Of a stretch of DNA of 33,460 nt, positions 9,835-19,928 are shown one piece after another. Both the position numbers and the translations under genes were made by a program. The notes under the pieces are model-generated. The model ran no database searches. It worked only from the letters and a program-made list of their open reading frames with translations, and was not told where the DNA came from. Each line of letters begins with the position of its first letter. Within the stretch, counting starts at the first letter, position 1. Origin of the DNA: Planctomycetota bacterium (GTDB taxonomy: Bacteria; Planctomycetota; Phycisphaerae; Sedimentisphaerales; Anaerohalosphaeraceae); the NCBI GenBank assembly GCA_023143375.1, contig JAGLHQ010000258.1, positions 1 through 33,460 on the forward strand. Reading direction: 5' to 3'.

Positions 9835-10047
9835 ATGCTACCATTTATTAAAAACTGTAAAAATGTACTAAAAACACCGCCCTAATTAAGATTGAAAACA
9901 AAAGCGTTTTAAATCTCCAAATGCTTAAACCCCAAATATTCCTCGTAAAAACGTCTTTTTATCACGCCAACAATTTTCTACCGATCATGAAATAGATTGC
10001 ATTTGTTATAGAACTTTGCCGGATTTATGCTCCCTCCGCCACTCGAA

Positions 10048-13000
10048 TTACATTCCATTTAACCAGTTTTCTGCAAACAAACACAAATCGTCAATATCCA
10101 CATCACCATCAATGTCAATATCAACACCGCTGCAATTACCATTGGAAGTGCTACAATCTGTCCGCTGCCACTGGCTGGCAAAGATCGCAAATTCTACTAG
10201 TGTTGCATTAAAATCACGCAAGCTTTCTGCAGGCCCGCTGCCAGTTGGGATGGCACCTTGAGTTAGAACAATACGATCGACCATGTAACCATCTTCACGT
10301 CGAACGATATCCAATGTCTTTGCGCCTGCGGTAGAAACATTAACCGTACCTAAGCTTTTCCAAATCCACTGATCAAAATCGTTAGTGTTATCAACTACGC
10401 CGGTGCTGACTCCATCAAGACCTGCCCAAGCAGAGTTCGAACCTGCATTGGCCTGCTGATTCGCGTCTACCCAACGACGGACATAAACTGTATAATTCCC
10501 TAAAGTCGTAAAATTAATATCATACAGCATCCGAGCGCCATAATTATAATCCGGATATTCGGGCAGCAACTGACCGTCAACGGTCCACATGTAAGAGCCA
10601 ACGGCGCCGGCAAAAGTTGTGTCCTCTACCCATAGGTTCGGGCTGTCAGATCGAGCTTCAAGAACATCATAATTTTCAGCCTCGAAACAAACCTCGCCGC
10701 CCTGCTCAAGAAAAGAACCGGCTCCTTCAATAAATGCTCCTGTAGTTGCAGACTGAGAACCTGACCAAGCTGTCATATTACCCGTTGCATCCTGCATTCG
10801 CATCCTATAAGTATATTCGGTTTGAGAGTCAAGACCTTCGTCTATATAGCTGGGACTGGACTGCCAGCCAGAATCATCACCTCCTAAATTGCCGCTGGTT
10901 TCTTCAAAATAGTATTCCACAACTCCGCTGGCATCAGAACCGGTTGTAGCGATCATACTGATCGCAGAACCATCAGCTTGCGGAACAGACGCCCACGTTG
11001 CAGGATCAGGAGTCGGCGGATCGGTCTCACCGATAAACTCGATCCAGTTAAGATTTTGGCCGCCACTCGGGCAAGAAAATTCAATACGCAAAAATACATC
11101 ACTGGCGCCAGTAACAGCAACGCCCGGAACAGTAACATCAACAAAGTTTGCCCAATCTTGGGTTTTGGGAACATTAACGATTGCTATCTGAGTTCCGTCC
11201 AAGAATACGCTAAAGGAACAGTCTGTAAATGTAGATGCAACACGAGCCTTTAACTCATAAACACCTGACGTCGCATTGACTGTATATTCCAACCACTCGC
11301 CATCATCAACCCATCCGACAGTGTATCCTCCGTCACGACTCTCTATGTCCACATCATCGGTTCTAAATTCTCCGCCTGAATTGCCGGAAGTCGTGTCATA
11401 ATATGCAACCCCTTGACCGCCATTATTATATTCCTCAGCTTCAATTCTGCCTGGGATCAATGACGGGCTGCCGTTATAAGGAGTACTCAATAGCGACAGG
11501 TCCGCACCTGCGACCCAATCTGCAGCTCCATACTCATAGGCTCCTGCATCGGGAGCAGCACCTACATAGCCATCTGTAATTCCTGAGATCACCCTTCCGT
11601 AATCGATCGGAGTAGTGCCTGCATTTAATCTAAAATCTCCATTGGCACTGTCAACAAACGGATCGGTTGACATAGTTAAATTATTTTGCAGATCGGATTG
11701 AGGCTCCCAGTTATTATCGCTACCCAGATTGTTCCACACTCTGATATTAGTAAAAGAAGTTCCAGCTGCATGCCAGGCACCCATCACAGCCGAACCATCC
11801 CAGAAAGTGTTATTGAAAACATCTATATCTTTACAATCCAGGTTCATCTGTATACTCGTCCACTCAGTGTTCCATACGACGTTATGATGAACGCTAAAAC
11901 CTTCTGAATCATTGTCTAAATAGATACCAGCAACTTTGGTCTTTGTACCGCTGGAATACGCATCGTGGAACCAGTTGTGATGAATTTCTGTGTTTTTAGG
12001 CCCCCCGGTATTATAGAACAAACCGCAATCATCGGCTATCAAAGCACAAGCAGAAATATCATTGTAGGCTATCTCACAATTATTTGTGACCAACTGGAGC
12101 GCATCTCGACCTGCTCGGGTAATCGTATTACCGATCAAGCGGGTACCATTGCCGCCAGTCCATGACCGGGCCATAACGATCGCGTCATAGTCGCCCAGAT
12201 AATCAAAATCATGAATATAGGAATTCGTTACCAGGTTATTTGTTCCGTCATCCCAGATTCCTGTGCCTGAGCCATAACCTATTTCACAATTCTGGACCGT
12301 ATTATTGGAGCCCGCCAGATAAACGCTTTGACTATTTACGCTAAATCCAGTGACTATACCCCGATGCCAGTTTCCATACAAACTGGTCACACCAAACAGT
12401 AAGTTATTGGAACCGCCAATTTCAATACTGCCGCCAAGGACATTTAGATCTCTGATCTCGATGTAATTTTTTGTACCAAGATCAATGGCAAGTTCACGCC
12501 TTCTCATTGATATCTGACCGTCAGATGGAGCAACACCACCGGGAAGTTGAACATACAATAAATTAGTCGCCGAATCATAATACCATTCGTTCTCATAATC
12601 CAAAGCATCCTTGACCCCCTCAAGCCAGAAGTCGCCTAAATCCTGCGGTGCATGTTCTGTACGTATCCACTCAAGACCGGCACCTGTTTCCAGATCAAAT
12701 GTCACTCGTGTGCTTGTACTGGATTTAATAAACCTGCGCCAAGTCAGCCAACCGGCGCCTGCTGAATCACCGTAGAAATATATCGAACCGCCATCTTCCC
12801 AGTTAATATTGGGAATCCCCGGCGAATAGTCTAGATAGGCATTGTAAATAACAGTGCCATCACTTCCGCTGGTGTTTCGCAGAGAATTTTGCGTCCAGAG
12901 ATCGCCGTCGGTATTGTTGGGCCATCGAGCAAGATCAAGTGCATTTAATCCATCCATCACTAAATTCTTTTGGCCAAGATCCCAGTTTACTGTTGTTTTA

Positions 13001-13329
13001 TAAATTGAACCGGCGTCCGGTGTCCAGCCGCTTAAAGGCTGCATCGCAGAGATCGTAACGTATTCCTCCGGATACGACTGGAATATAATAGGATTGCCAG
13101 ATGTCCCGGAATTGGCTGGGGTAAGTGTCTCTTCGTAGGTCCCCTGACGTACATAACAAACATCACCTGCGACGGCAACACTGGCAGCTTTTGATATAGT
13201 CAGATATGGATCTGAGATCGTGCCAGAATTGGAATCACTCCCATTTGTGGCAACATAAATATCACGTCCAAAGCATACGCCTGAAAACGTAACTAAAAAC
13301 ACCAAAAGTGACACTGTAAAATTCTTCAT
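10048..13329 (-). CDS. Secreted right-handed beta-helix protein (putative glycosidase/lyase) with CBM6-like, FN3-like, CBM-like and dockerin-like modules
   Basis: Start reset from 13458 to the ATG at 13329 (GAGGATGGGT-ATG, signal peptide MKNFTVSLLVFLVTFSGVCFG). IYVATNGSDSNSGTISDPYLTISKA and NTVQNCEIGYG-type beta-helix repeats; RIEAEEYNNGGQGVAYYDTT CBM6-like; C-terminal VDIDIDGDVDIDDLCLFAENWL. Confidence 0.85.
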   Translation of the reverse strand: MKNFTVSLLVFLVTFSGVCFGRDIYVATNGSDSNSGTISDPYLTISKAASVAVAGDVCYVRQGTYEETLTPANSGTSGNPIIFQSYPEEYVTISAMQPLSGWTPDAGSIYKTTVNWDLGQKNLVMDGLNALDLARWPNNTDGDLWTQNSLRNTSGSDGTVIYNAYLDYSPGIPNINWEDGGSIYFYGDSAGAGWLTWRRFIKSSTSTRVTFDLETGAGLEWIRTEHAPQDLGDFWLEGVKDALDYENEWYYDSATNLLYVQLPGGVAPSDGQISMRRRELAIDLGTKNYIEIRDLNVLGGSIEIGGSNNLLFGVTSLYGNWHRGIVTGFSVNSQSVYLAGSNNTVQNCEIGYGSGTGIWDDGTNNLVTNSYIHDFDYLGDYDAIVMARSWTGGNGTRLIGNTITRAGRDALQLVTNNCEIAYNDISACALIADDCGLFYNTGGPKNTEIHHNWFHDAYSSGTKTKVAGIYLDNDSEGFSVHHNVVWNTEWTSIQMNLDCKDIDVFNNTFWDGSAVMGAWHAAGTSFTNIRVWNNLGSDNNWEPQSDLQNNLTMSTDPFVDSANGDFRLNAGTTPIDYGRVISGITDGYVGAAPDAGAYEYGAADWVAGADLSLLSTPYNGSPSLIPGRIEAEEYNNGGQGVAYYDTTSGNSGGEFRTDDVDIESRDGGYTVGWVDDGEWLEYTVNATSGVYELKARVASTFTDCSFSVFLDGTQIAIVNVPKTQDWANFVDVTVPGVAVTGASDVFLRIEFSCPSGGQNLNWIEFIGETDPPTPDPATWASVPQADGSAISMIATTGSDASGVVEYYFEETSGNLGGDDSGWQSSPSYIDEGLDSQTEYTYRMRMQDATGNMTAWSGSQSATTGAFIEGAGSFLEQGGEVCFEAENYDVLEARSDSPNLWVEDTTFAGAVGSYMWTVDGQLLPEYPDYNYGARMLYDINFTTLGNYTVYVRRWVDANQQANAGSNSAWAGLDGVSTGVVDNTNDFDQWIWKSLGTVNVSTAGAKTLDIVRREDGYMVDRIVLTQGAIPTGSGPAESLRDFNATLVEFAIFASQWQRTDCSTSNGNCSGVDIDIDGDVDIDDLCLFAENWLNGM

Positions 13330-13481
13330 ACCCATCCTCAGAAAACATATTATGATGCTTTTCATTATTGCACTACATACAGCCAACAATATCCAAACTC
13401 GCCTATATTGATGAAACACCACACCCCGACTGTATCTTAATACCCCATAAGCAGCCATTGTATTAATATTTCTAGCCTTTT

Positions 13482-13546
13482 ATTGTACCAAATATGACAG
13501 ACCAAAATCAACCTCGATAAGCGCATAACAATCCTCTATACACGCC
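13482..13546 (-). promoter_or_regulatory. XylR-type operator plus promoter (site 4), upstream of the beta-helix/CBM6 gene
   Basis: Minus strand: GGCGTGTATAGAGG and TGCGCTTATCGAGG, GAGG starts 21 bp apart, TTGATT directly after, then TACAAT 24 nt after the proximal GAGG (13482-13487). Confidence 0.75.
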
Positions 13547-13631
13547 AATGCCGAAATTAAATTGCGTAAACATGCTGTTTTGGCCAAAAAAAGGGCTATT
13601 CATTTGTTTGGAAGCTTCCCAGCTTAGAATA

Positions 13632-15332
13632 TTAATCCTGCCTTAGATGCTTTTGGTAGTATTCTAAACGCTCCTTCGACAGCTCAACTGTTAATGGGGG
13701 TGTTTGGGAACCCCTGGCCATAGCCACCTGAGATTGGCAAACCTTTCGCATTTTATTGAGCATCTTAGCATGTTTAGGATCATCTGATAAATTAACGATC
13801 TCATCGGGATCATTATGCAGGTCATAAAGTTCCTCATAGACGGGTTTTTCCCCTGAGACCGATGCATTAAGCCATTGCTTGTAAAGTGCAGCCTGTGGAT
13901 TGGTAACCATGTATTCTTCTGTCCAATGACTAACATTCCTATTGTAGATCGACTGGTCATTTTCAAAATAACGAATATACTTCCAACGTTGGCTTCTGAC
14001 ACTTTCGATCCTTGGATTGCCAAATCGAGTGGCCCATAAATTTTCTGCAAATGCATGTTCACGCCATCTGACATCTTTGCCTTGAAGCAATGGAAGCATT
14101 GAGGCTCCCTGCATTGAATCCGGTGCCGAAATTCCAGCGATGCCAAGTAATGTCGGTGCAATATCAATAGATTGAACCAATTCTTTTCGACGTTTCTTTT
14201 TGCTTGAAACATTAACACGTGGGTCATAGGCGATCATCGGCACATGCAGACATCTCTCGTAATTCAACGCCTTTCCGCCAAGCCCGAACTCTCCCTGCAT
14301 AATCCCATGGTCCGAACTATAGATTATGATCGTATTTTTTGACAGCCCTAGTTCTTCTAGTTTTCGTCGGACATTACCCACATGCCTGTCAATACCGGTA
14401 ACGGCCTGAAAAGTACGAATTTTTCTTTCAAGCATGGTTTTCGGTTTGTCAACATAATCATAGCCATGCTGACGGTATTCTGTCGGTAGCACTTCGGGGG
14501 GAAGTTTTGGGGTTTTAATATTTGACTTTGCCAGATAGAGGTCTCCCAGGCTGATATCATCTTTTTGATCACGATAAAGGGATTTATATATCTCAGGATC
14601 GCCTTCAAGCTGCGCCATCCGGCTGGCACCAAAATCATGCGGGAGATTAAAACATATCGAAAGACAAAATGGTTTATCAACAGGCCTTTCTTCAAGAAAC
14701 TTCTTTGCCCCGGAAGCAAATTCTTCATTTGTCTCAAGGAAATTCATAACACCCTCGTCGATGATCTCAATTTGAGTATCGGCTTTGGCATTATCAAAAA
14801 TATCGGTCTGGTTCTGGCACTGTTTTTTAGGATAGAATCCAATATGGCCGTGTGAAGCATACCAGTAATCAAAACTTTTTTCCATAACACCGCTGCTGTA
14901 TCCATCATTTCCTATCGGCGAATGATTCTTACCAACATAGCCGGTATAATACCCTGCTTTTTTTAACAGAGCAGGATAAGATTTTTGCCAGGCCTCTTCC
15001 GCAACAGCGGTACCGGAGTTAAAATTGACACCATGCCTGCGTTCATACTGGCCAAGGAAATAGCTGATCCTGCTCGGCGTACAAATGGCACTTGTGATCG
15101 ACGCATTTTCAAAAAGCACACCATCTGCTGCCAGTCTGTCGATATTAGGTGTTTGAATTAGAGAATTGCCCATACACCCTAAAGTATCTGCCCGCTGGTC
15201 ATCCGTAAGGATAAAGATGATATTGGGCCGATCTGCTGAGATATCTTTTTCCAATCGACCAATGCCGCAACCAGCCAAAAAAGAACTAGCAGAAACACCA
15301 ACCGTCATTTTAAGAAAACTTCTTCTGTCCAT
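13632..15332 (-). CDS. Sulfatase (formylglycine type), Tat/lipoprotein-like signal
   Basis: Start reset to 15332 (CAGGAGATAATCTG-ATG). MDRRSFLKMTVGVSASSFLAGCG; PNIIFILTDDQRADTLGC; C-T-P-S-R motif. Confidence 0.92.
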   Translation of the reverse strand: MDRRSFLKMTVGVSASSFLAGCGIGRLEKDISADRPNIIFILTDDQRADTLGCMGNSLIQTPNIDRLAADGVLFENASITSAICTPSRISYFLGQYERRHGVNFNSGTAVAEEAWQKSYPALLKKAGYYTGYVGKNHSPIGNDGYSSGVMEKSFDYWYASHGHIGFYPKKQCQNQTDIFDNAKADTQIEIIDEGVMNFLETNEEFASGAKKFLEERPVDKPFCLSICFNLPHDFGASRMAQLEGDPEIYKSLYRDQKDDISLGDLYLAKSNIKTPKLPPEVLPTEYRQHGYDYVDKPKTMLERKIRTFQAVTGIDRHVGNVRRKLEELGLSKNTIIIYSSDHGIMQGEFGLGGKALNYERCLHVPMIAYDPRVNVSSKKKRRKELVQSIDIAPTLLGIAGISAPDSMQGASMLPLLQGKDVRWREHAFAENLWATRFGNPRIESVRSQRWKYIRYFENDQSIYNRNVSHWTEEYMVTNPQAALYKQWLNASVSGEKPVYEELYDLHNDPDEIVNLSDDPKHAKMLNKMRKVCQSQVAMARGSQTPPLTVELSKERLEYYQKHLRQD

Positions 15333-15383
15333 CAGATTATCTCCTGTTTTAAAGTGCCAGGCCAACTTAGTTACATGCTCGCA

Positions 15384-16865
15384 TTAATGCTTAGGCACAG
15401 TTTTATAAAACTCCTCAGCATGTTTGCGATAAGTATGCGGTTCAATAAACTTCATCTTGATATTACTTTTATCCCATTCTTTCCATTTTTCTCTTAATGT
15501 TTTTGCCTCTTTTGATCTGACTGCGATCAGGTCATTTTTTTCGGAGAGATCACTGTTAAGATCGTAATATTCTACATGTTTATCCGACCAGACCGGTTTG
15601 ATAAGTTTCTGCTTATCGTTGCTGACTATACTCCAAATAACCCCGTTCCTTCTACGGAAGTACAGGTAGTCATGCGGTGAGCCTTTTTTGTCTCCTGTCA
15701 AATATGGGATCAGATCCACGCCTTCCAGGTTTGTTTCGTCAGCACCAGCTAGTGAAGCTGTTGTACGCGTAATATCAAGCGAAATGATCGGATTTTCATA
15801 CACCTGCCCTGCCTTTAATTTTCCGGGCCAATACGCTACAAATGGCACATGCACGCCACCTTCATAAAGGGCCCCCTTGCCGCCTCGCAACGGATCATTC
15901 GAGGTAAAACTCTTTTGCGGGTCTTTCTTATTAAGAGGTCCGCCGTTATCACTTAGGAAAAACACTAGTGTTCGTTCACTAATATTGTTCCGCTTAACCG
16001 AATCGATAATCCGTCCTATTCCTTCGTCCATCTTATCGACCATCGCCGCATAGACACGTCTCTGCTTATTTTTGATATGGCTGTATTTTTTAATTGTTTC
16101 TTTAGGAGCCTGCAAAGGAGTATGCGGCGCATTATAGGACACATATAAAAAGAAAGGTTTATCCTTATTGCGATCAATAAAACCTGTAGCTTCATCGCTA
16201 AGCTGGTCCGTCAAATAACCTTCAACATCAGCAGGCTTAGTATTTCGCATTAACGGCTGAAGATACCCCTCATGTACAGGCTTAGTCACATCAACCTTAA
16301 AGTAATCGTGTCCACCACTAAGAAAACCAAAGAAATCATCAAAACCCCTATTGTTGGGATGATGACTATGGCTGGCGCCCAGATGCCATTTGCCAACCAT
16401 ACCTGTGCGATATCCAACTTTCTTGAGACGTTCGGTAATTATCACTTCAGATGCCGGAAGTCCTATATGAGTGTTGTAAACATCATAAACCGGATTTGTT
16501 TCAAATCCAAAACGCTGTTGATATCGACCGGTCATCAAACCTGCACGAGTTGGCGCGCAGAATGCATGCGTTACATAGCCATGTGTAAACTTAACACCCT
16601 GTTTTGCTAAACTATCAATATTAGGAGTTGAAAAGTCAGTACAACCGTTAAAACCAACATCCTGATATCCCAGATCATCGGCCAGAATTACTACTATGTT
16701 AGGTTGTTTAGGCTGGTCTGCAAATCCGTGATCGTCTGCATCAGAGAGCTTTTGGAAACCTTCGGCACAACCGCCCAAAGCCAACGACGCTGCGCCCAAA
16801 CCGGCAAGTTTTATAAAATCACGACGCCTCATAAAACTTCTTCTGTTATTTTTGCACACACTCAT
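15384..16865 (-). CDS. Sulfatase (formylglycine type), Tat/lipoprotein-like signal
   Basis: Start reset to 16865 (GAAGGAGAATCAG-ATG). RRRDFIKLAGLGAASLALGGC; PNIVVILADDLGYQDVG; C-A-P-T-R motif. Confidence 0.93.
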   Translation of the reverse strand: MSVCKNNRRSFMRRRDFIKLAGLGAASLALGGCAEGFQKLSDADDHGFADQPKQPNIVVILADDLGYQDVGFNGCTDFSTPNIDSLAKQGVKFTHGYVTHAFCAPTRAGLMTGRYQQRFGFETNPVYDVYNTHIGLPASEVIITERLKKVGYRTGMVGKWHLGASHSHHPNNRGFDDFFGFLSGGHDYFKVDVTKPVHEGYLQPLMRNTKPADVEGYLTDQLSDEATGFIDRNKDKPFFLYVSYNAPHTPLQAPKETIKKYSHIKNKQRRVYAAMVDKMDEGIGRIIDSVKRNNISERTLVFFLSDNGGPLNKKDPQKSFTSNDPLRGGKGALYEGGVHVPFVAYWPGKLKAGQVYENPIISLDITRTTASLAGADETNLEGVDLIPYLTGDKKGSPHDYLYFRRRNGVIWSIVSNDKQKLIKPVWSDKHVEYYDLNSDLSEKNDLIAVRSKEAKTLREKWKEWDKSNIKMKFIEPHTYRKHAEEFYKTVPKH

Positions 16866-16906
16866 CTGATTCTCCTTCAACCTATTAAACAAATCAAATC
16901 TATTCA

Positions 16907-17929
16907 TTAAGTTTTTTTGAGCTGCAGAACAATTCCTGAACAAGTATTATATTTACCTCCAACAATTGCACAGAACAGGTATTCTGGTTTTCCATCTTTC
17001 ATTAATAATTGCGGGCGTTCAAAACGTCCTTCGCGGGCCAATCCATTAGGCTCTTCATCAAAGTATTTATGCGAATTATAATATGAAATTACCGGATCGC
17101 TCCACTTAATGCCATCATCCGATTCAAACATCAAACCATATTCATGATTATAGAAACCCATGTCACGCATCAACATCTTAAACTTTCCATCCTGAACAAA
17201 TATATACCCATCCTCACACTGCATACCTGCTCCATATGTGCGAACATTGACAACAGGATTGTCTGGGCATTTGACATAAGGGCCTTCAAGTTTGTCAGCT
17301 ATCGCCAACCCATAAGCACGATTTGTATGCAGATCGGCATCTGGAGTAACCGGATCAACATCTCTTAACTTTAAATCGTGTTCCCAGTCATCGACATTCC
17401 AAGCTTTGTAGTACAACCAGAACTGGCCATTGGGGTGCTGAAGGAACGAAGGGTTTGTTGTGTTGATACTGTCCCAGTCCGAGCGAGTTTCTGACGGAAG
17501 TACGATAGGTGTATCCGAACGTTTCCAGGGACCATAAAGGGAATCGGAGATAGCCATACCAACACGCTTTGTATATACTGTTCCGTCACAATTACCCATA
17601 TAGAACAAGGCATACTTGTCACCGACTTTGTGAATCGTCGGATTATGGATCGTCATCGAATCCCACCAATCGCCACCCCTGCCCTTCAATGCACTTTCAA
17701 GCACTTCGTACGGGCCTTCGACTTTATCTGCAACGGCGTGGCCGATCTCGCAGCAAGTAAGCCAGCCTCCAAACTGTGCCTCATTGGGCCATTTTGAATA
17801 GAAGACATGAATTTTCCCATCCGGCCCATAGATCGGAGAACATCCCCAGACATTGTAATCCGGGTCCTCTAAAATACGTCCAACAGGTTCCAGGGATTTA
17901 CAAAAATCGGAAATCTCTTCTTTTTTCAT
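16907..17929 (-). CDS. Cytoplasmic five-bladed beta-propeller glycoside hydrolase (GH43/GH117-like fold)
   Basis: Repeated propeller-blade motifs (GKIHVFYSKWP, DKYALFYMGN, GQFWLYYKAW, GIKWSDPV, GRFERPQLLMKDGKPEYLF). No signal peptide. Confidence 0.75.
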   Translation of the reverse strand: MKKEEISDFCKSLEPVGRILEDPDYNVWGCSPIYGPDGKIHVFYSKWPNEAQFGGWLTCCEIGHAVADKVEGPYEVLESALKGRGGDWWDSMTIHNPTIHKVGDKYALFYMGNCDGTVYTKRVGMAISDSLYGPWKRSDTPIVLPSETRSDWDSINTTNPSFLQHPNGQFWLYYKAWNVDDWEHDLKLRDVDPVTPDADLHTNRAYGLAIADKLEGPYVKCPDNPVVNVRTYGAGMQCEDGYIFVQDGKFKMLMRDMGFYNHEYGLMFESDDGIKWSDPVISYYNSHKYFDEEPNGLAREGRFERPQLLMKDGKPEYLFCAIVGGKYNTCSGIVLQLKKT

Positions 17930-17961
17930 TTTGCTCTCTCCGAATTAATATCAAGTGTGCC

Positions 17962-19905
17962 TTAATTACTATTATTAACCGCAGCCCGGATAACAACCGA
18001 CCCTACGCTGCCTGGCTTATCATCATTAAAAGCGACCTTTACCTTGTTCTCTTTTTTGACAAGATCGACAGGCAGCGGAACGATCTTACAAGATGCATAG
18101 TCACGTTTGTCATGATCCTCAAGCCTGTCTACGCAGGTTTCCAGCGGTATTTCTATCGGTTTGCCGTTAAACCAGACTTTGATACCTTTATCTGTACCTG
18201 CAGGACGAGAGATGCCTATACGAAGAAATGCATAATCCAAACTCCCGGCATTCGGCACTTTAACATTAAAAGTCTCCGCTTCTTTAACCGCCACGTCTAC
18301 GCGATCGCCATAACATGGAACTTCGTTGATAGTTTTCTTGCTCTTGATACTTCTGCCATAATCGGCTATAAGCAAAACAGATTCACGTCCCGCCAGCTTT
18401 ATCTCTTTTGTAAATCTGATCTTCTTCTCAGTATAATATAGAGTAAAGTCTTCGTTCCTGCCTAAACGGCGTACAGATAATTTTCTGGCACGAGGCATTT
18501 CTATAGAAACCGATTCTTCTTCATCCGCAAGGTTATTCATCACAAGGTACAGCTTACTTCCGTCAACAAATGCTTGCGTTTGTATATCCGTATCAGAGCT
18601 TAAAACCTTAGCTCGCCTGCCATCAACCCCTTTGAAAAACTTGTAAAAGTTATGCTGTTGAGTTGGCACCAAACGCGATTTATCCTCAAACTCGTATGGC
18701 ACATATAACGAAGCGTAGTATTTTGGGTCCCAGCGGTAAGGGTCAAAAAGGATAAAGGGAACAGATTTTTTGATCACGTGAGGATGGTCCATGAAAACCA
18801 TCGTATTGGCAATAATGGTGCTAACGTGAATAAATTCGACAATGGATCGCCTTTTCATATCCCATTGGAAACCGGAACCGGGAAAATATTTTTCTGCGAT
18901 CTTCAGCGTAGACGCGGCACCCTGAAAATCGCCATCGTGTTCATTAACATAGCCGCCCTGCTCGCTGACAACAATGGGAACTTCTTTGCCAAACTTGTTA
19001 ACGGTATAATTCGGCACAATATCCAGCACACCTTCTAAAGGAAGACCGCTGGTCACTCGGCCAGCGTAATTGTCGCCTTCCCATTTAAAAAAGTCATAAA
19101 CATGGAAAGAATAGAAGTCCATCTTGCAATCGGTCTTGTCGATAAAGTCAACGTACCCCCTAAAAACCCTATACAAATCCCGATACATATATGACACCGA
19201 CATACAGAAACCGCCGACCTTGACATCGGGAGTCGATTCATGAACCGCTTCCATCGTTTTCATGTGCCAGTCAGCAAGATGATCGCCCTTGAAAAACCCC
19301 CAATGCGGTTCGTTTATCGGCTCATAATACGCAGGTCGATCAAAATCTGTATAGCCGTATTTCAAAACCGCTGCTGAAAACTCTGCAGCAGCATCAATAT
19401 TCTCAGGAAGGTACTCGGCATGATCACCGCTAATAGTATCTTTGGTGGTGTGTTTACCCATGAACTCAGGGTAAGAGTTATGATTGCCATGGGCTGCTAC
19501 ATCGAGATTTTCCCCCATGTCATTTATAAATTTATCTGAGGGACGATATCGCCGCTTGCCCAGATGTTTCTTGAGCAGCTCGATATTTACGTAACCGGGA
19601 CGAGATGGGTCTTCCTCTACTATGGACTTTAGTCCTTTAACAACTCCCAGTCGCCTGCCAAAAACTATCCCAAGCTCGTTAATAAGATAGTCATACATCT
19701 CCTCGTCTTTGCATCGCTTGTCAAACCTGCTGCCAGAATCACACATTGAAAAATAAACTGTACGATCCAATTCACTAATGCCTTGTATACTCCTGGTAAT
19801 CTCAGGATCGACTGTTATATTGACAGTTGCATGCACATCATAACCAACAAACAAAACAATGACTAACGCTGCCAAAACACATAAAAACCGATGAAGCTTG
19901 TCCAT
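17962..19905 (-). CDS. GH86-like beta-agarase/beta-porphyranase without CBM or dockerin
   Basis: Signal peptide; YEPINEPHWGF, FYSFHVYDFFKWEG, VVSEQGGYV; colinear with residues ~1-660 of the ORF at 972-3632. Confidence 0.87.
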   Translation of the reverse strand: MDKLHRFLCVLAALVIVLFVGYDVHATVNITVDPEITRSIQGISELDRTVYFSMCDSGSRFDKRCKDEEMYDYLINELGIVFGRRLGVVKGLKSIVEEDPSRPGYVNIELLKKHLGKRRYRPSDKFINDMGENLDVAAHGNHNSYPEFMGKHTTKDTISGDHAEYLPENIDAAAEFSAAVLKYGYTDFDRPAYYEPINEPHWGFFKGDHLADWHMKTMEAVHESTPDVKVGGFCMSVSYMYRDLYRVFRGYVDFIDKTDCKMDFYSFHVYDFFKWEGDNYAGRVTSGLPLEGVLDIVPNYTVNKFGKEVPIVVSEQGGYVNEHDGDFQGAASTLKIAEKYFPGSGFQWDMKRRSIVEFIHVSTIIANTMVFMDHPHVIKKSVPFILFDPYRWDPKYYASLYVPYEFEDKSRLVPTQQHNFYKFFKGVDGRRAKVLSSDTDIQTQAFVDGSKLYLVMNNLADEEESVSIEMPRARKLSVRRLGRNEDFTLYYTEKKIRFTKEIKLAGRESVLLIADYGRSIKSKKTINEVPCYGDRVDVAVKEAETFNVKVPNAGSLDYAFLRIGISRPAGTDKGIKVWFNGKPIEIPLETCVDRLEDHDKRDYASCKIVPLPVDLVKKENKVKVAFNDDKPGSVGSVVIRAAVNNSN

Positions 19906-19928
19906 AAATAACCTTTCTGTTCACATAA

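Noticed and set aside
9941-9968. CCTCGTAAAAACGTCTTTTTATCACGCC as an extra operator upstream of the pseudopilin gene
   Set aside because: Half-site-like ends but 14-bp, not 21-bp, spacing and no matching -10; site 5 at 9770-9834 fits better.
13691-14227. 178-aa minus-strand ORF
   Set aside because: Alternative frame inside a clear sulfatase gene.
17776-18441. 221-aa plus-strand ORF
   Set aside because: Antisense to the propeller enzyme and GH86 genes, low-complexity composition, no family features; shadow ORF.
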